64,000 nucleotides of DNA from Tiliqua scincoides (GCF_035046505.1 NC_089822.1:270587054-270651053); one strand, 5' to 3'; positions 11,808 to 31,033 are shown, counted from the first letter of the stretch. Numbers and translations are program-made. Notes: generated from the letters alone by a model not told the origin.

Positions 11808-11880
11808 TTGGCTGTGGCCACTAGATTTCCATCCTGTGTCCAGAAAAGCTTTTGTTTTGAAACAATTAAGTGCTGCCAAA
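11116..11880. other. No gene; includes a (GA)n tract at 11768-11804
   Basis: Apart from a (GA)n microsatellite and short T- and G-runs I see nothing recognisable. Confidence 0.6.
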
Positions 11881-11882
11881 AC

Positions 11883-13003
11883 TCACACAGCTGTGGGATT
11901 GTAACTGAGCTTGCTCGGGAGGAGGGGGGGACAAGAAGGGAGCTGTGTTGGACCTAGGGCCTGCTTGATACCATCATACATCCCCTTGAAGTTGCCCGTG
12001 TCAGCTGCTATCTGTATTTCGGAACAGAGCTGGAGCCAGTAGTCGTTAGCACATCTCCTGGCAGCCTGCTGGACTTTGCTGCAAGCAGCTCGGAGGACCT
12101 GCAGGTTGCGCTCACTGGGACAGGCCTTGTATGCTGCTTGAGCTCTCCTCTTTTCCTCAATGACTGGTGTCAACTCCTCAGAGTGGGCTTCAAACCAGTC
12201 TGCCGTCTTGTTGGTCTTCTTGCTGAATATGGACAAGAATATGTAAACGGTATTCTTGAAATGTTCCCATCTGTTGGGTGCGTTTGCATCGGCCGGGCCT
12301 GGAAGAGATTCCTCAAGTGCTCGTGCAAATTCCTCCACTTTCCTCTGATCCCGGATCTTGCTGGTATCAATGCGAGGTCTTCCTTCCTTTTTCATGTGAT
12401 ACAGTTGCTTTGCTTGTAGTTTTACTCTGCTGCACACCAGGGAGTGGTCAGTGTCGCAGGCAGCACCGTGATAACTGCGTGTGATCTTGATGCTGGGAAG
12501 ACTGGAGCGTCTGGAGAAAATCAGGTCGAGCTGGTGCCAGTGCTTTGATTTTGGGTGTCTCCAAGAGACACTATGTTGGGGCTTCGTGTTGAAGAACGTG
12601 TTGCTGACATAGAGACCGTGATGACAGCAAAACTCTAGCAGGCGTTGGCCATTTTCATTCATCTTCGCAGTGCCGAACTGACCTAAGCAAGTGAGCCACG
12701 AACTGCGATCAGCACCAACTCTAGCATTGAAATCGCCGAGGATGAACAATAGCTCTTTTACAGGGATCTTCTTGATAGTGGTGGCCAGGTCATCGTAAAA
12801 TTGTCTTTGGCTTCTGCTGGAGATGACAGAGTCAGTGCATAAGCACTGATGAGTGTGACAGGACCTGCTGATGACTGGAGCTGCAGGAACAAAATTCTTT
12901 CACTTCCCACAGTAGGTGGGATGATGGATTCCAGCAGGGTATTTCTGACCGCAAAGCCAACGCCATGTTCCCTGGTTTCGTTTGGTGGTTTTCCCTGCCA
13001 CCA
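11883..13003 (-). mobile_element. RTE-like non-LTR retrotransposon, endonuclease part
   Basis: In reverse complement this is an APE-type endonuclease (HGVGFAVRN, then LGDFNARVG, then NTFFNT, then SWRHPKSKHWHQLDLI, then DTDHSLV), followed by the linker to the reverse transcriptase. LGDFNARVG carries the conserved D and N, and DTDHSLV holds the catalytic DH. The frame shifts near 12755. The N-terminus and all the RT are missing here. The family resembles proteins often mis-annotated as 'craniofacial development protein 2-like'. The exact clade (RTE, L2 or I group) is not determined. Confidence 0.8.
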
Positions 13004-13510
13004 ACTACATGTCAATAAAGTAGTAAGACTCCCTTTCCCATGTGCCTTCTCTCTTCTGGCTTGAGCATGAAAAACAGCCAACCATCTTTCTCTGAAGTTC
13101 CCCTGCTGGGATGCTGTGGAAACCCCTCATGTCCCCACCCCAGGTTAGGGTCATGGTTGCAGTCATATTGTGCCCCCCCACCCCTTATGTGATCAAATAA
13201 TGGAAGCCATTCAAGCCTCTCAGACTGGGAGAGCTGCTGGCCTTTTCACACATCAGGGCTTTTTTATTTGTAACATAAAATTATAAACCTGGAAGTGCCT
13301 GGTCAGAGGGCAGGTGGGCATGCCCAGGTGGAGGTGAAGCAACTCCTTGGACAGGAATTGGGCCTTAAGAACTTAAGAAGAGCCCTGCTGGATCAGGCTA
13401 AAGGCCCATCTAGTCCAGCTTCCGGTATCACACAGAGACCCATGAAATGCCCCAGGGAGCCCACAAGACAACAGACACACAGCCCAATCCTATCCACACT
13501 TAGGTAAGTA
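13004..13510. repeat. ~500-bp segment duplicated at 61152-61660
   Basis: Nearly identical to 61152-61660, including the same unrelated leader (ACTACATGTCAATAAAGTAG), the same truncated minus-strand CR1 3' end (about 13368-13485) and the start of the same palindromic MITE (CAGCCCAATCCTATCC) inserted at the same CR1 base. Shared insertion junctions mean one composite segment was copied. Confidence 0.85.
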
Positions 13511-14403
13511 AGCGGAAGCAAGCTCCATTGATGATCTCCCATGGTGAGCAAGTGTAGTGTGTCCCTGGTCTGTCTCCCTGGCTGTGGGCCTTCCTTCTTT
13601 GCCGCTTTGCCTCAGACTGTTGGCCAAGTGTCTCTTCAAACTGGTAAAGGCCATGCTGCACAGCCTGCCTCCAAGCGGGCCACTCAGAGGCCAGGGTTTC
13701 CCACTTGTTGAGGTCCACTACTAAGTCCTTCAGATCCCTCTTGCAGATGTCCTTGTATTGCAGCTGTGGTCTACCTGTAGGGCGCTTTCCTTGCACGAGT
13801 TCTCCATAGAGGAGATCCTTTGGGATCTGGCCATCATCCATTCTCACGACATGACCAAGCCAACGCAAGCGTCTCTGTTTCAGCAGTGCATACATGCTGG
13901 GGATTCCAGCACGTTCCAGGACTGTGTTGTTTGGAACTTTGTCCTGCCAGGTGATGCCGAGGATGCGTTGGAGGCAGCACATGTGGAATGCGTTCAGTTT
14001 CCTCTCCTGTTGTGAGCGAAGAGTCCATGACTCGCTGTAGTACAGAAGTGTACTGAGTACAGCAAGCTCTGTAGACCTGGATATTGGTATGTTCCGTCAG
14101 CTTCTTGTTGGACCAGACTCTCTTTGTGCGTCTGGAATACGTGGTAGCTGCTTTACCGATGCGTTTGTTTAGCTCGGTATCCAGAGAAAGAGTGTCGGAG
14201 ATCATTGAGCCAAGGTACACAAAGTCATGGACAACCTCCAGTTCATGTGCAGAGATTGTAATGCAGGGAGGTGAGTCCACATCCTGAACCATGACCTGTG
14301 TTTTCTTAAGGCTGATTGTCAGTCCAAAATCTTGGCAGGCCTTGCTAAAACGATCCATGAGCTGCTGGAGATCTTTGGCAGAGTGGGTAAAGTCAAATTG
14401 CAC
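13511..14403 (-). mobile_element. RTE-like retrotransposon, reverse transcriptase C-terminal part
   Basis: In reverse complement: DLQQLMDRFSKACQDFGL, then LSLKKTQVM-type, then VYLGSMISDT, then RRLRWLGHVVRMDD, GRPQLQYKDICKRDLK. This part follows the catalytic FADD box in intact elements. One frame change lies near 13980-14060. On the minus strand it precedes the endonuclease piece at 11883-13003, the reverse of the natural order, so the two are separate insertions or a rearrangement. Confidence 0.85.
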
Positions 14404-14835
14404 ATGACTTTAAGGCAATCAGTGGGCCCGAAGAAGGGGGTGGAGGTGTCTCGTTTGCCCAAAGACAGCTGAGAAGGGAATCTTGGAGCTGTGGGGGTGG
14501 GTGGGCTGGCTGACTGGCCTGAGCACTCTGGGGAGCAAACAGCTGTTTCAAGAAACAATTTGGGAGTGGGACTATGACAAGGAGGAAGCCTGTTGATCCT
14601 CCTGCTCTTGGGATCCCACAGCCCCAGCCAACCTGGTTCCCTTTGCAGCTTCATTTCAGCAGAGACGTTTCCTGGCCATGTCCTGTCCGAAGATGGCCAC
14701 AGCTCCATTTGCAGATGACAGGCTTAGGGCCAGATGCAGTTTGGTCCTTAGTGTCTGTTAGGGTGCAGTCCTAACCAACATTCCAGCACTGGCATAGCTG
14801 TGCCAGTGGAGCATGTGCTACATCCTGCAATTTCA
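14404..14835. other. No recognised gene
   Basis: A weak partial copy of the palindromic MITE (GGGTGCAGTCCTAACC) lies near 14761. Otherwise I see nothing. Confidence 0.5.
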
Positions 14836-15840
14836 TAACATAACATAAGAACAGCCCCACTGGATCAGGCCATAGGCCCATCTAGTCCAGCTTCCTGTAT
14901 CTCACAGCGGCCCACCAAATGCCCCAGGGAGCACACCAGATAGCAAGAGACCTCATCCTGGTGCCCTCCCTTGCATCTGGCCTTCTGACATAGCCCATTT
15001 CTAAAATCAGGAGGTTGCGCATACACATCATGGCTTGTACCCCGTAATGGATTTTTCTTCTAGAAACATGTCCAATCCCCTTTTAAAGGCGTCCAGGCCA
15101 GTTGCCGTCACCACATCCTGTGGCAAGGAGTTCCACAGACCAACCACATGCTGAGTAAAGAAATATTTTCTCTTGTCTGTTCTAACTCTCCCAACACTCA
15201 ATTTTAGCGGATGTCCCCTGGTTCTGGTGTTGTGTGAGAGTGTAAAGAGCATCTCCCTATCCACTCTGTCCATCCCCTGCATAATTTTGTATGTCTCAAT
15301 CATGTCCCCCCTCAGGTGTCCCTTTTCTAGGCTGAAGAGGCTCAAACGCCGTAGCCTTTCCTCATAAGGAAGGTGCCCCAGCCCCGTAATCATCTTAGTC
15401 GCTCTCTTTTGCACCTTTTCCATTTCCACTATGTCTTTTTTGAGATGCGGCGACCAGAACTGGACACAATACTCCAGGTGTGGCCTTACCATCGATTTGT
15501 ACAACGGCATTATAATACTAGCCGTTTTGTTCTCAATACCCTTCCTAATGATCCCAAGCATAGAATTGGCCTTCTTCACTGCCGCCGCACATTGGGTCAA
15601 CACTTTCATCGACCTTTCATCAACCATCGAGAAGACAGACAAAAGAACATATTTCTTTACTCGGAGTTCCCCTCCTCCCCCGAGTCCCCAGCTTACCCAG
15701 GGAGGAGGCTTCTGGACCAGAGCAGAGGCAGCAGCCTTCCCAGCCCTCTCAGGAACAACCCTGGCAACTCCTAACTCCCAACATTGGGTCGACACTTTCA
15801 TCGACCTGTCCACCACCACCCCAAGATCTCTCTCCTGATC
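14836..15840 (-). mobile_element. CR1 LINE 3' part with internal rearrangement
   Basis: Minus-strand CR1: 3' UTR from 14836, then ORF2 C-terminus up to [15 protein letters not shown]. At about 15630-15778 an unrelated block interrupts it. That block starts with a plus-sense scrap of CR1 (CAGACAAAAGAAC, ATATTTCTTTACTC), after which the CR1 resumes with a repeated part (GGGTCGACACTTTCATCGAC) to 15840. The frame stays open through the inserted block, giving a chance 272-aa ORF. Confidence 0.9.
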
Positions 15841-16310
15841 TGTCACTCAGGGATCTGTCTCCTGATCTGTCACTGATCTGCATTCAGGCCTCCTCAAGGT
15901 AGGGCAATGTTTGTTCTCTTACCTTAGAGTTGCAATGCCCTTCTGTCAGTGCTGGAAAATTGGTTAGGATTGCGGCCTTGAAGTCTTTACCCAGCAGAGA
16001 AGCTTAGAAATGCTTGGGGTATCACCAGAAGCTCCAGCCTGAATTCAGGCAGGAGAAAAACTCTGGAATTACTCAGAGTGCAGCACGAACTGGAATGGAA
16101 AACCTTCTCATGCCCCAAGGAATCGGGGCTGTGGGGGGACCAAGATAAAAGAAAAGCACGGAAAGGACTTGAGGTGATGTATTTTTGCTGCGTGTAGCAG
16201 CAACTCTGCAGAGTTAGCCTGATTTTTGTGCTCTCCTCCTGATTTTTATTGCCACCACTTTTAAATTGCTGCTGCTTGCAGGGGGTCACTGCGAATTGAC
16301 ACGCACTCTC
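15841..16310. other. No recognised feature
   Basis: Short ORFs only. I see nothing else. Confidence 0.6.
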
Positions 16311-16311
16311 A

Positions 16312-16444
16312 GTGGCGTAGCTAGAGGGGGGGCAAAGCGCTAAGTTCTGCAGGTGGGGCCCCAGCGAAACTTAGTGCTTTGCACGCTGCGGTGAGACTCC
16401 CTGCCAAACTCAGCGCTCTGCGCCCCCTCCAGCTACGCCACTGC
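16312..16444. mobile_element. hAT-like MITE, ~133 bp
   Basis: Begins CAGTGGCGTAGCTAGAGG and ends in its inverted form CCTCCAGCTACGCCACTG. No clear target-site duplication is seen. Confidence 0.75.
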
Positions 16445-16785
16445 TGCCCGCGCATCCTCCTCCCCCTCCCGAAGCCCCGCCCACTCCTTCCCTGCCTTTG
16501 CCCCCCTCCTGCCCCCCAGGTGCTCCTCGCGCTCCCCGATCCCCGCAGGAGGAGGGCGTGCACGGAGGGGCTGCCAGGGTCCGGGCAGGGGGCGCGCGAG
16601 CGAACCCGACGAGCAGCCCAGGGGTCAAGGCGAGGGACGCCGAGCCCTAGAGAAGCCTCCGCCTGGCGCTGCGCCCGCGCACTTCCTGGCCAGCCCCTTC
16701 CCACGTGCGGGCTCCGCGTCTCCGGGGGGCGGTGGGGGCAGCCTCGCTGCGGAGGGCAGAGAAGCGGGAGTGGCAGCAGGTAGGG
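16445..16785 (+). promoter_or_regulatory. CpG-rich putative promoter and 5' exon of the zinc-finger gene
   Basis: Strongly G+C- and CpG-rich sequence directly upstream of the SCAN exon. A good donor (GGCAGCAG|GTAGGGG, boundary near 16779) could end a non-coding first exon that is spliced to the acceptor at 17052. The transcription start cannot be seen. Confidence 0.5.
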
Positions 16786-16823
16786 GCGCCAGGCGATGAG
16801 GGGGGGGGGGGGGGCTCGTCACC

Positions 16824-17003
16824 AGTGGCGTAGCTAGAGGGGGGCAAAGCTCTCAGTCTTGCAGGGAGCCACACCGCGGCGTGCAAGCGCACACCTCCCT
16901 TTTGCTCCTCCCAATGGCTCCGAAGGGGAAGCGCCGCTTGCACGCCGCGGGGAGGCTTCCTGCAAGACTGAGTGCTTTGCCCCCCTCTAGCTACGCCACT
17001 GGT
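16824..17003. mobile_element. hAT-like MITE, ~180 bp, in intron 1
   Basis: Terminal inverted repeats CAGTGGCGTAGCTAGAGGGG and CCCCTCTAGCTACGCCACTG. The flanks CTCGTCAC and GTTGTCAC match at 6 of 8 positions, consistent with the 8-bp target-site duplication of hAT elements. Confidence 0.8.
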
Positions 17004-17052
17004 TGTCACTCCCTGGGGGGGGGGCTGAATCGTCTCGTTCTCTGCTCCGCAG

Positions 17053-25379
<8,327 letters not shown>

Positions 25380-25799
25380 ATGTGATGAATAAAATGCCTG
25401 GAACTTTGGAAGACCTTCCAATGGCACATAGACCTCTATGCTGAAGGACTCACATGTAAGAGGAAGTGCATTTTTAAATCAAGGCATTCTTTCAAAGATC
25501 AACTCTATAAATGTGCAAAAACTGACAGGAAGCTCCCCCCGTTGGAGCCAACATCTTAACGTGTCTTGAAAGTGGGCCTCTTGTCTGATCCCCTGTGATG
25601 AATTCCTGCTTCCCTCCCTGCAACAGTACAAATCAAAATGGCCATGAAGATAGAGGCATGTGCAGAATGTCCTGCTCCAGGGGTGTTTTGTTGGCCAGAG
25701 AGCCTCTGAGAGCCTCTTTCATCTGCCTGACCTCTGTCCACTCTTGCAAGGGTGGCTGGAGGAAACCATATCGCACGGTCTACCTTTTCACTCGCTCTT
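25380..25799. other. 3' flank of zinc-finger gene, no recognised feature
   Basis: Probably 3' UTR. No clear polyadenylation signal except GAATAAAATG at 25387-25396, which is very close to the last finger. Confidence 0.4.
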
Positions 25800-26130
25800 T
25801 GAGCAGCATGAGGCTGAGGAAGGGGATCTGGAAAAGGTGCCAGAGAGTGCTACCCACGTGATTAGAGAGCTGGAGGACTTTCCTTATGTGCTTTTGGGGT
25901 TGGGGGACAACATGATTGAGACTCCTGCAGTTACGTCTGGTGGAGAGAGAAGCTTTTCTTCTCTCGCGATACCAGAACCAGGCTGGCTCATCCAGTGAGG
26001 CTGAGGGGTGAGAGATTTAGAATGGACAAAAGGAGGGGTTTCTTGTGGATTTCGCTGCCTCCAGCCAGGATGGTGGACATTTCTTGAATGGCTTTAAAGG
26101 GGGAGTCCGGGAGGAGAGGCCTGTGACTGG
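25800..26130 (+). mobile_element. Ancient CR1-like LINE fragment
   Basis: Weak but ordered matches to the CR1 ORF2 end: KVPESATHVIRELEDFPY against the consensus [18 protein letters not shown], then DNMIET, then MDKRRGF. Much older than the other copies. Confidence 0.55.
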
Positions 26131-27225
26131 CTTTTAGTCATGCTGGCCGTGGACTCCCCCTTTCAGCAGCAGCAGCCACCTGCCTCTGTATCCACTCGGG
26201 AGGAGCAGTGCTGTGAGAAAAGCCCCTTATTCTCTTGCCGGTGGGCTTCCCAGAGGCAGCTGCTGGGCCTTTATTTATCCAATGAGGACAAAAGGACACA
26301 CACACCCTGCAACATGTTCCTCCCTCCACAGTACTGAGAGAAATAACCTTGTGGTTTTGTGTGTCTACGGGGCAACTGCTCATTTCCCTCCTGCCAACCT
26401 CCTTACCAGACCTATCAACAATTTTGTTCATGAAGTATGTGCAAGTCTTCTCTGTGTAGCTCAGACCTCCTGCTGCCCAAGCCAGGGCGCTTCTATACTG
26501 CCTGAATTTGGGTGGTACACATGTACCCATGGGAAGGAGAACAAGCAGGCACACTGCAGTGAGGGGGGCGAGAGGAAGGGGTTGCAGGGTGGCTTTTAAA
26601 GTTTAGAGGGAATGCCACATTTGCAAGGGAAGGGAAGGGAGGAGGAGGACTTCTGGTCTGCCTGCCCTCCCTTCCCAACCCCAGATGGCCTGAGTCTTGC
26701 TCACTTGTAGTGGGGGAGGAAGAATGTGGCTTTTGGCTGCTGCAGGCTGGAGGGCAGTGGGGGGCCCAAGTTCCCACGCCTCCCCCCACCTGCCCTTTTG
26801 CAAGCTGCCTCATAGCACATTGCTGCTGGCTCAGCCATTCGCTCACCCACCCACAAGAGGAGGGATGGGGACACCGGCTGGTTGGTGGTGGTGGGGGGCT
26901 GTCCTGAGTGTTGCAGCTGGAGCGTGCTGCATGGACAAGTAGAAAAGGCCTGGCAGGCCTCTTTGCAAGCACTGAGCAACACCCTTCAGCGGGGGGAGCA
27001 GTGCGATCAGGTGCATGCCCCACTCCGCTCCCCTGCACTGGGCTGCTGTCCTCACACTTTTTATGCACGGGGTCTGGGAGCCACTTTGGGACAGCCTTCT
27101 ATTAAGTGTTTCCTCGGGGGTAAGTCCAGGATGGGTTTCCCCCTCGTGTCTGGGGCTGGCCTTTCCCCCTTTGCTTCTGGGGTTTGCAACCCTGAAAGGA
27201 GCCTGATCACACCCTTAGTGGGTTG
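26131..27225. other. No recognised feature
   Basis: GC-rich, with many overlapping open frames. I see no domain, RNA or repeat. Confidence 0.55.
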
Positions 27226-27226
27226 G

Positions 27227-27366
27227 CTGGCAACCTTCAGTCTCAAAAGACTCTGGTAGAAGCCTACAGCACCTGGTATTCCCAGGTGGTCTCCCATCCA
27301 AGTACTAACCAGGCCTGACCCTGCTTAGCTTCCGGGAGCAGACGAGATCGGGCATGTGCAGGGTAA
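27227..27366 (-). mobile_element. 5S-rRNA-derived SINE, complete-looking copy
   Basis: In reverse complement it starts CCCTGCACATGCCCGATCTC, has box A, intermediate element and box C of the 5S promoter, and GGGAATACCAGGTGCTGTAGG. It then has the tail TACCAGAGTC, TTTTGAGACTGAAGG, TTGCCAGCCAAC. The 5S part keeps pol III promoter elements but lacks the first ~15 bases of 5S. Confidence 0.9.
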
Positions 27367-28004
27367 CCCTTAACTCCGAACTGAATCTCTCATTGTCGTA
27401 ACCCACAAACGATCCAATTACAACAGAAACATCCCCTGTGAAATGCTTCTTCTTCTTCTTCTCTGCAAAGCAGAAGTGGCTTTCAGGAAGGACTGACTTC
27501 AACAAGGGAGGGGCAATTGGGGAGGCGGACAGGCAGCAGAGTGGGGAAAAACCTCTACTTGGAACCCTTGGGAGCCAGCCCCCCCCCCCCAGTTAGGGAG
27601 CTGATGTCAGCCTAGAGAGGTCACTGAACTGGTTGACAGTTGACTCCATCACGGTCAGGGATAACTAACGCAGGTTAAACTGTGTCAGTCGTCCTCCTTT
27701 GGACATCAGGTGCGCCTGTCTTATACCCATCCAGAGGACTGTGAAATTGGGCCACCCAAAGATCAGGTGGGGTCTTTCTGCATATGGGGAGGGGGGCCCT
27801 CCAGGTATGCAGTGTGTGGTTGTGCATTCAAATCCTGAAAGGCTTCTGGTGCTCCTTCCATTAAGTCTCACAAACAGGTTTTCTCCAGCACACACCTGCG
27901 CATGGAGCTCCAGGGTGTTGCACTATTGACTCTTCTCACTATAATTACCCAAATCATGGTGTTTTATTCTCCTCAAGGCTGTTTTTTCCCTTATAGATAA
28001 TATT
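27367..28004. other. No recognised feature
   Basis: Contains a short CTT repeat (27446-27460). No other structure seen. Confidence 0.55.
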
Positions 28005-28009
28005 TTGCT

Positions 28010-28725
28010 TCAAAAACAGACTGTTCCTGAGGAGACTGATGCAGAAATAGCAGCCGCGGACCTCTGCAGCCCCGTGGCGGGGGAAAAGCTCAGTGATGGC
28101 ACCCCCCTGCAGGCTATCACCGCCCCCCACACAGATATCCACCCCTCCACTGACCAGAAGCTCACGGAGCCTTGCGCAACCACAGCCCACTCCAGAGAAA
28201 CCTCTGTGAGGTTCCCCAGCACTATAAACTGTGCTTCTGACAAACCAGAAGCAGTTTCTGCCCCCGTCGGGAGCCTCAGAGAGGTTTCCGCGGGGTCTGG
28301 GGCATTTGCCCCATCAAACCCCATGGTAGGCACACAACTGAGAAATAGCTTCTGGTCTCCTGAGAGTTCAGAACAGGATTCTGGCCAGGCAGGGCCTCTG
28401 CTGCTGCAAGGGCTCAAGATCACCCCCCACAGAGTGAAGCCACTGTTGGATTCCATCCATGTCAGCAAAGTCACTGCAGCCTCAGTCTGGCCAGAGGGTC
28501 TTGGCCTGGAATCCATGGCTGGAAGCAGAGAAAACAGTCCCTGCCCTGGGATGTGGATGGCCAAATCCTGCCCGGGCAGCTACAGCACCTACAACGGTGT
28601 CCAGGCCATGGCTCACTCTGACATGCTGCATTTTCACTTGGGTCCATTCTGGTGGGGATGAAGCATGGAGGCCAGCTCTGGGTGCGAGTGCAGAACTCTC
28701 AAGGGAGGACAAATCCTGCAGCCAC
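28010..28725 (+). pseudogene. V2R gene relic (5' flank and exon-3 end)
   Basis: 28330-28520 aligns base by base with the reverse complement of the region upstream of V2R exon 1 (53480-53285). Shared blocks include AGAAATAGCTTCTGGTC, CCAGGCAGGGCCTCTGCTG, ATCACCCCC and GGTCTTGGC. The end of that block also matches near 28020, split by ~300 bp. 28535-28720 then resembles the end of V2R exon 3: PWDVDG and SYSTYNGVQAMAH against PWDVME and [13 protein letters not shown] of the gene at 43-53 kb. The 218-aa ORF at 28005-28661 crosses these pieces and is probably not a gene. It lies on the opposite strand to the intact V2R gene. Confidence 0.55.
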
Positions 28726-29570
28726 TTGGACACCGGGGGGGGGGGGGGAGAAAGCCTGACCATCCTGCATCCAAACCACGGGAAGGGTTTGACCCTCCCC
28801 AGAGAGAGAAAGAGAGCTTTGGATGATCAGCTGGGATGCCAAGAACCTACATGGAGCTCTGTGAGCTGGACTTCCACCCCCTTCCTCGCACATCCTCCAT
28901 ACACAATATAGTGGAGATGGAGATAGTGGTGTCCCCAAAATGCCCAGCTCACAATACCAAAATACCCACAAGGCCTGGCTTCCTAAACCAGGCTTCTCTG
29001 GTTTAGGCCCTTCTCTGACCCTTGTTCAGGAATGCTACTAGTCAGCACCAACCACCCTCCTTCGGAGAAATCTGGCTACAAAAGATAAGCCAAATACACA
29101 AAATATGGGCCTCCAAGGAAGGACAGATGGTAAGAGACGAAGGGTGTGAGACCCCGAAAGGACTAGGGTAAAGTGGTGTGATTGATTACCAAACCTTTGG
29201 TAATGAACATCCTGTGTGTAAACACCCTGTCAATACACATTGTGCTGTGCTTCCTACAGAACATTCCAGACAGATAAGGATGCTGATTTTGCTCTCTGTC
29301 TGATTACTTGGTAATTTTCCAAGGATGTTTTCCCCTCTTTCTTTGTGCCCTTGTGTACCCCTCCTCTATTCAGAAGGCTCTATAAAAACCATATCATTGT
29401 AACCCATTCTTTGTCCATCACCCCCTTTGTGGTGGTCCCGTCTGCAAATGATCATGCCATTTTGCATGGCCCACCTCTGGGAAGTACAACTGGAAGTAAC
29501 TGGAATGACTTTATCACCAGTTATTTCCATACTAAGAGGCCAGACATGATGCAACAAACCACGGTAAGAG
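28726..29570. other. No recognised feature
   Basis: A 12-base G-run at 28737-28749. No domain or repeat that I can name. Confidence 0.55.
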
Positions 29571-29574
29571 GCTC

Positions 29575-30025
29575 AGGCTACAATCCTATCCACTTTTTCC
29601 TGGTAGTAAGTCCCATTGACTATAATGGAACTTACTTCTGAGTAGACATAATAATAATAATATAATAATATAATATACAGTATTTATATACCGCCTTTCT
29701 TGGTCTTTATTCAAGACTTTATTCAAGGCGGTTTACATAGGCAGGCTTATTAAATCCACGCAGGGATTTTTACAAATTGAAAGAAGGTTCTCTCTTTCAA
29801 GAACCACCACATTCGAGCTGTTACACTCCGATCTGGTTTAACATTCTGGCCTCCATCCTCCCACGCTCCGAGCAGATGGAACAGCTCAGCTGCAGCTTGC
29901 CAGCTGCTTCAAGGTCGCACAGTGCCGGTGGCCTCGAACTGGCGACCTTGTGGATGTTAATCTTCAGGCAAATGGAGGCTCTACCCTCTAGACCAGACCT
30001 CCTGCCCTAGACATGCATAGGATTG
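29575..30025. mobile_element. Palindromic MITE split by a SINE
   Basis: Left arm GGCTACAATCCTATCCAC...TTACTTCTGAGTAGACAT ends at 29649. The right end TAGACATGCATAGGATTGG resumes at 30008. The interrupted element is the same MITE as at 61636-61734. Confidence 0.85.
29650..30007 (-). mobile_element. tRNA-derived SINE
   Basis: In reverse complement: GGAGGTCTGGTCTAGAGGGT (A box), GGTCGCCAGTTCGAGGCC (B box), a body, then CTTGAATAAAG and GGCGGTATATAAATA with an ATA-rich tail. Flanked by TAGACAT at 29643-29649 and 30008-30014, a 7-bp target-site duplication. Same family as 62484-62900. Confidence 0.9.
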
Positions 30026-30474
30026 GACTCCCAGGGTAGATGGGAGGGCTTTTTTGAGTGCAAGGAAAGCAGAACTGAGCCTCCTACCACTGTTTGTTGC
30101 ATTGTATTGCTGGTCTCACTGCCAGGCAGTGCAGTTCTGGGGGGGGGGTCCTGCCATGAGTATCCCGATTGCTCAATTAAAGGGGTGATCGGAGTTTGTT
30201 TAGCCTGGCTTGGAACATAGGAGTCTCCTCCCAGTGGGGGAGTGGAAGAGGGCTGGAGCTGGCAGCTAGGGAGGGCCTCTTAAAAGGCACAATACCCAGC
30301 CCTCGTCCTCCTTTGCACATGGGCGCCCCGTGGGAACAGAGTGGACCTGACCCCATCCAGCCACCTTAGGACTAGTGCAACTTCTGAGGAGGACTCCTGC
30401 ACTGGATCCCATGTGCAGTGTGTTTGATCTGTAAGGTGGGGATGGGTGTTTGGACAGGCTCTGCCCAAGGAAGG

Positions 30475-31033
30475 ATCAGGTGCAGTCCAGGCACACTTTC
30501 CTGGGAGTAAGCCCCAGGGAGTGCAGGGGGACTTGCTTTCGAGCAGACATGCTTGGAGTGTGCGCTCAGTCCCTGGCCTGGTGGGCGGAGGGGCCAGGCT
30601 GCCGCCTTCTAGCTCAGAGCCAGTACTCCATGCTGGCCTTGCCCGGGTCTCCAGCGCAGCTCCTGCTGCTGCTTCCTGGGAGGGTGCCCACAAGGGTTGC
30701 TAGAGAGGAGCGCTGTGATCACAGGGCTGCTCCAGGGCTCCCGCCTGCCCAAGTAGCAGGTTGCAGTGCGCTCCACGTGGGAGCAGGCTCCGCTGCCTGA
30801 CCTCGCAGCTGCAGGACTGTTGCAGCTCCCTGCATGCGGCTAGCAGGCAAGCCCAGGGCTCCCAGTGTGCTCCACTTGGGAGCAGGTGCCTAGCTGCACG
30901 TTGCTCGAGCTGCAGGACTGTTGCAGCTCCCTGCATGCGGGGGCTCCAGGAGGTGTCCCGCCGAGCCCGGATCCCTGCTGAATGCAGGATCACGCACATG
31001 GGGAGTCGCCATGGGAGGCGGGCACCAGCTCAG
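30475..31033. repeat. MITE copy and a ~100-bp local duplication
   Basis: 30478-30575 is a diverged palindromic MITE (GTGCAGTCCAGGCACACTTT). At 30765-30945 two ~100-bp units share GCTGCAGGACTGTTGCAGC and CTCCCTGCATGCGG. The rest of 30026-31033 shows nothing. Confidence 0.6.

Noticed and set aside
14836-15846. 272-codon ORF as a novel CR1 protein
   Set aside because: Chance in-frame insertion of a foreign block into a broken CR1 ORF2 end.
27227-27366. True 5S rRNA gene on the minus strand
   Set aside because: The first ~15 bases of 5S and the T-run terminator are missing, and a non-5S LINE-like tail is attached, so it is a SINE.
28005-28661. 218-codon plus-strand ORF as a new gene
   Set aside because: It crosses V2R-flank-like and exon-3-like sequence without matching a protein end to end, so it is better read as a relic.
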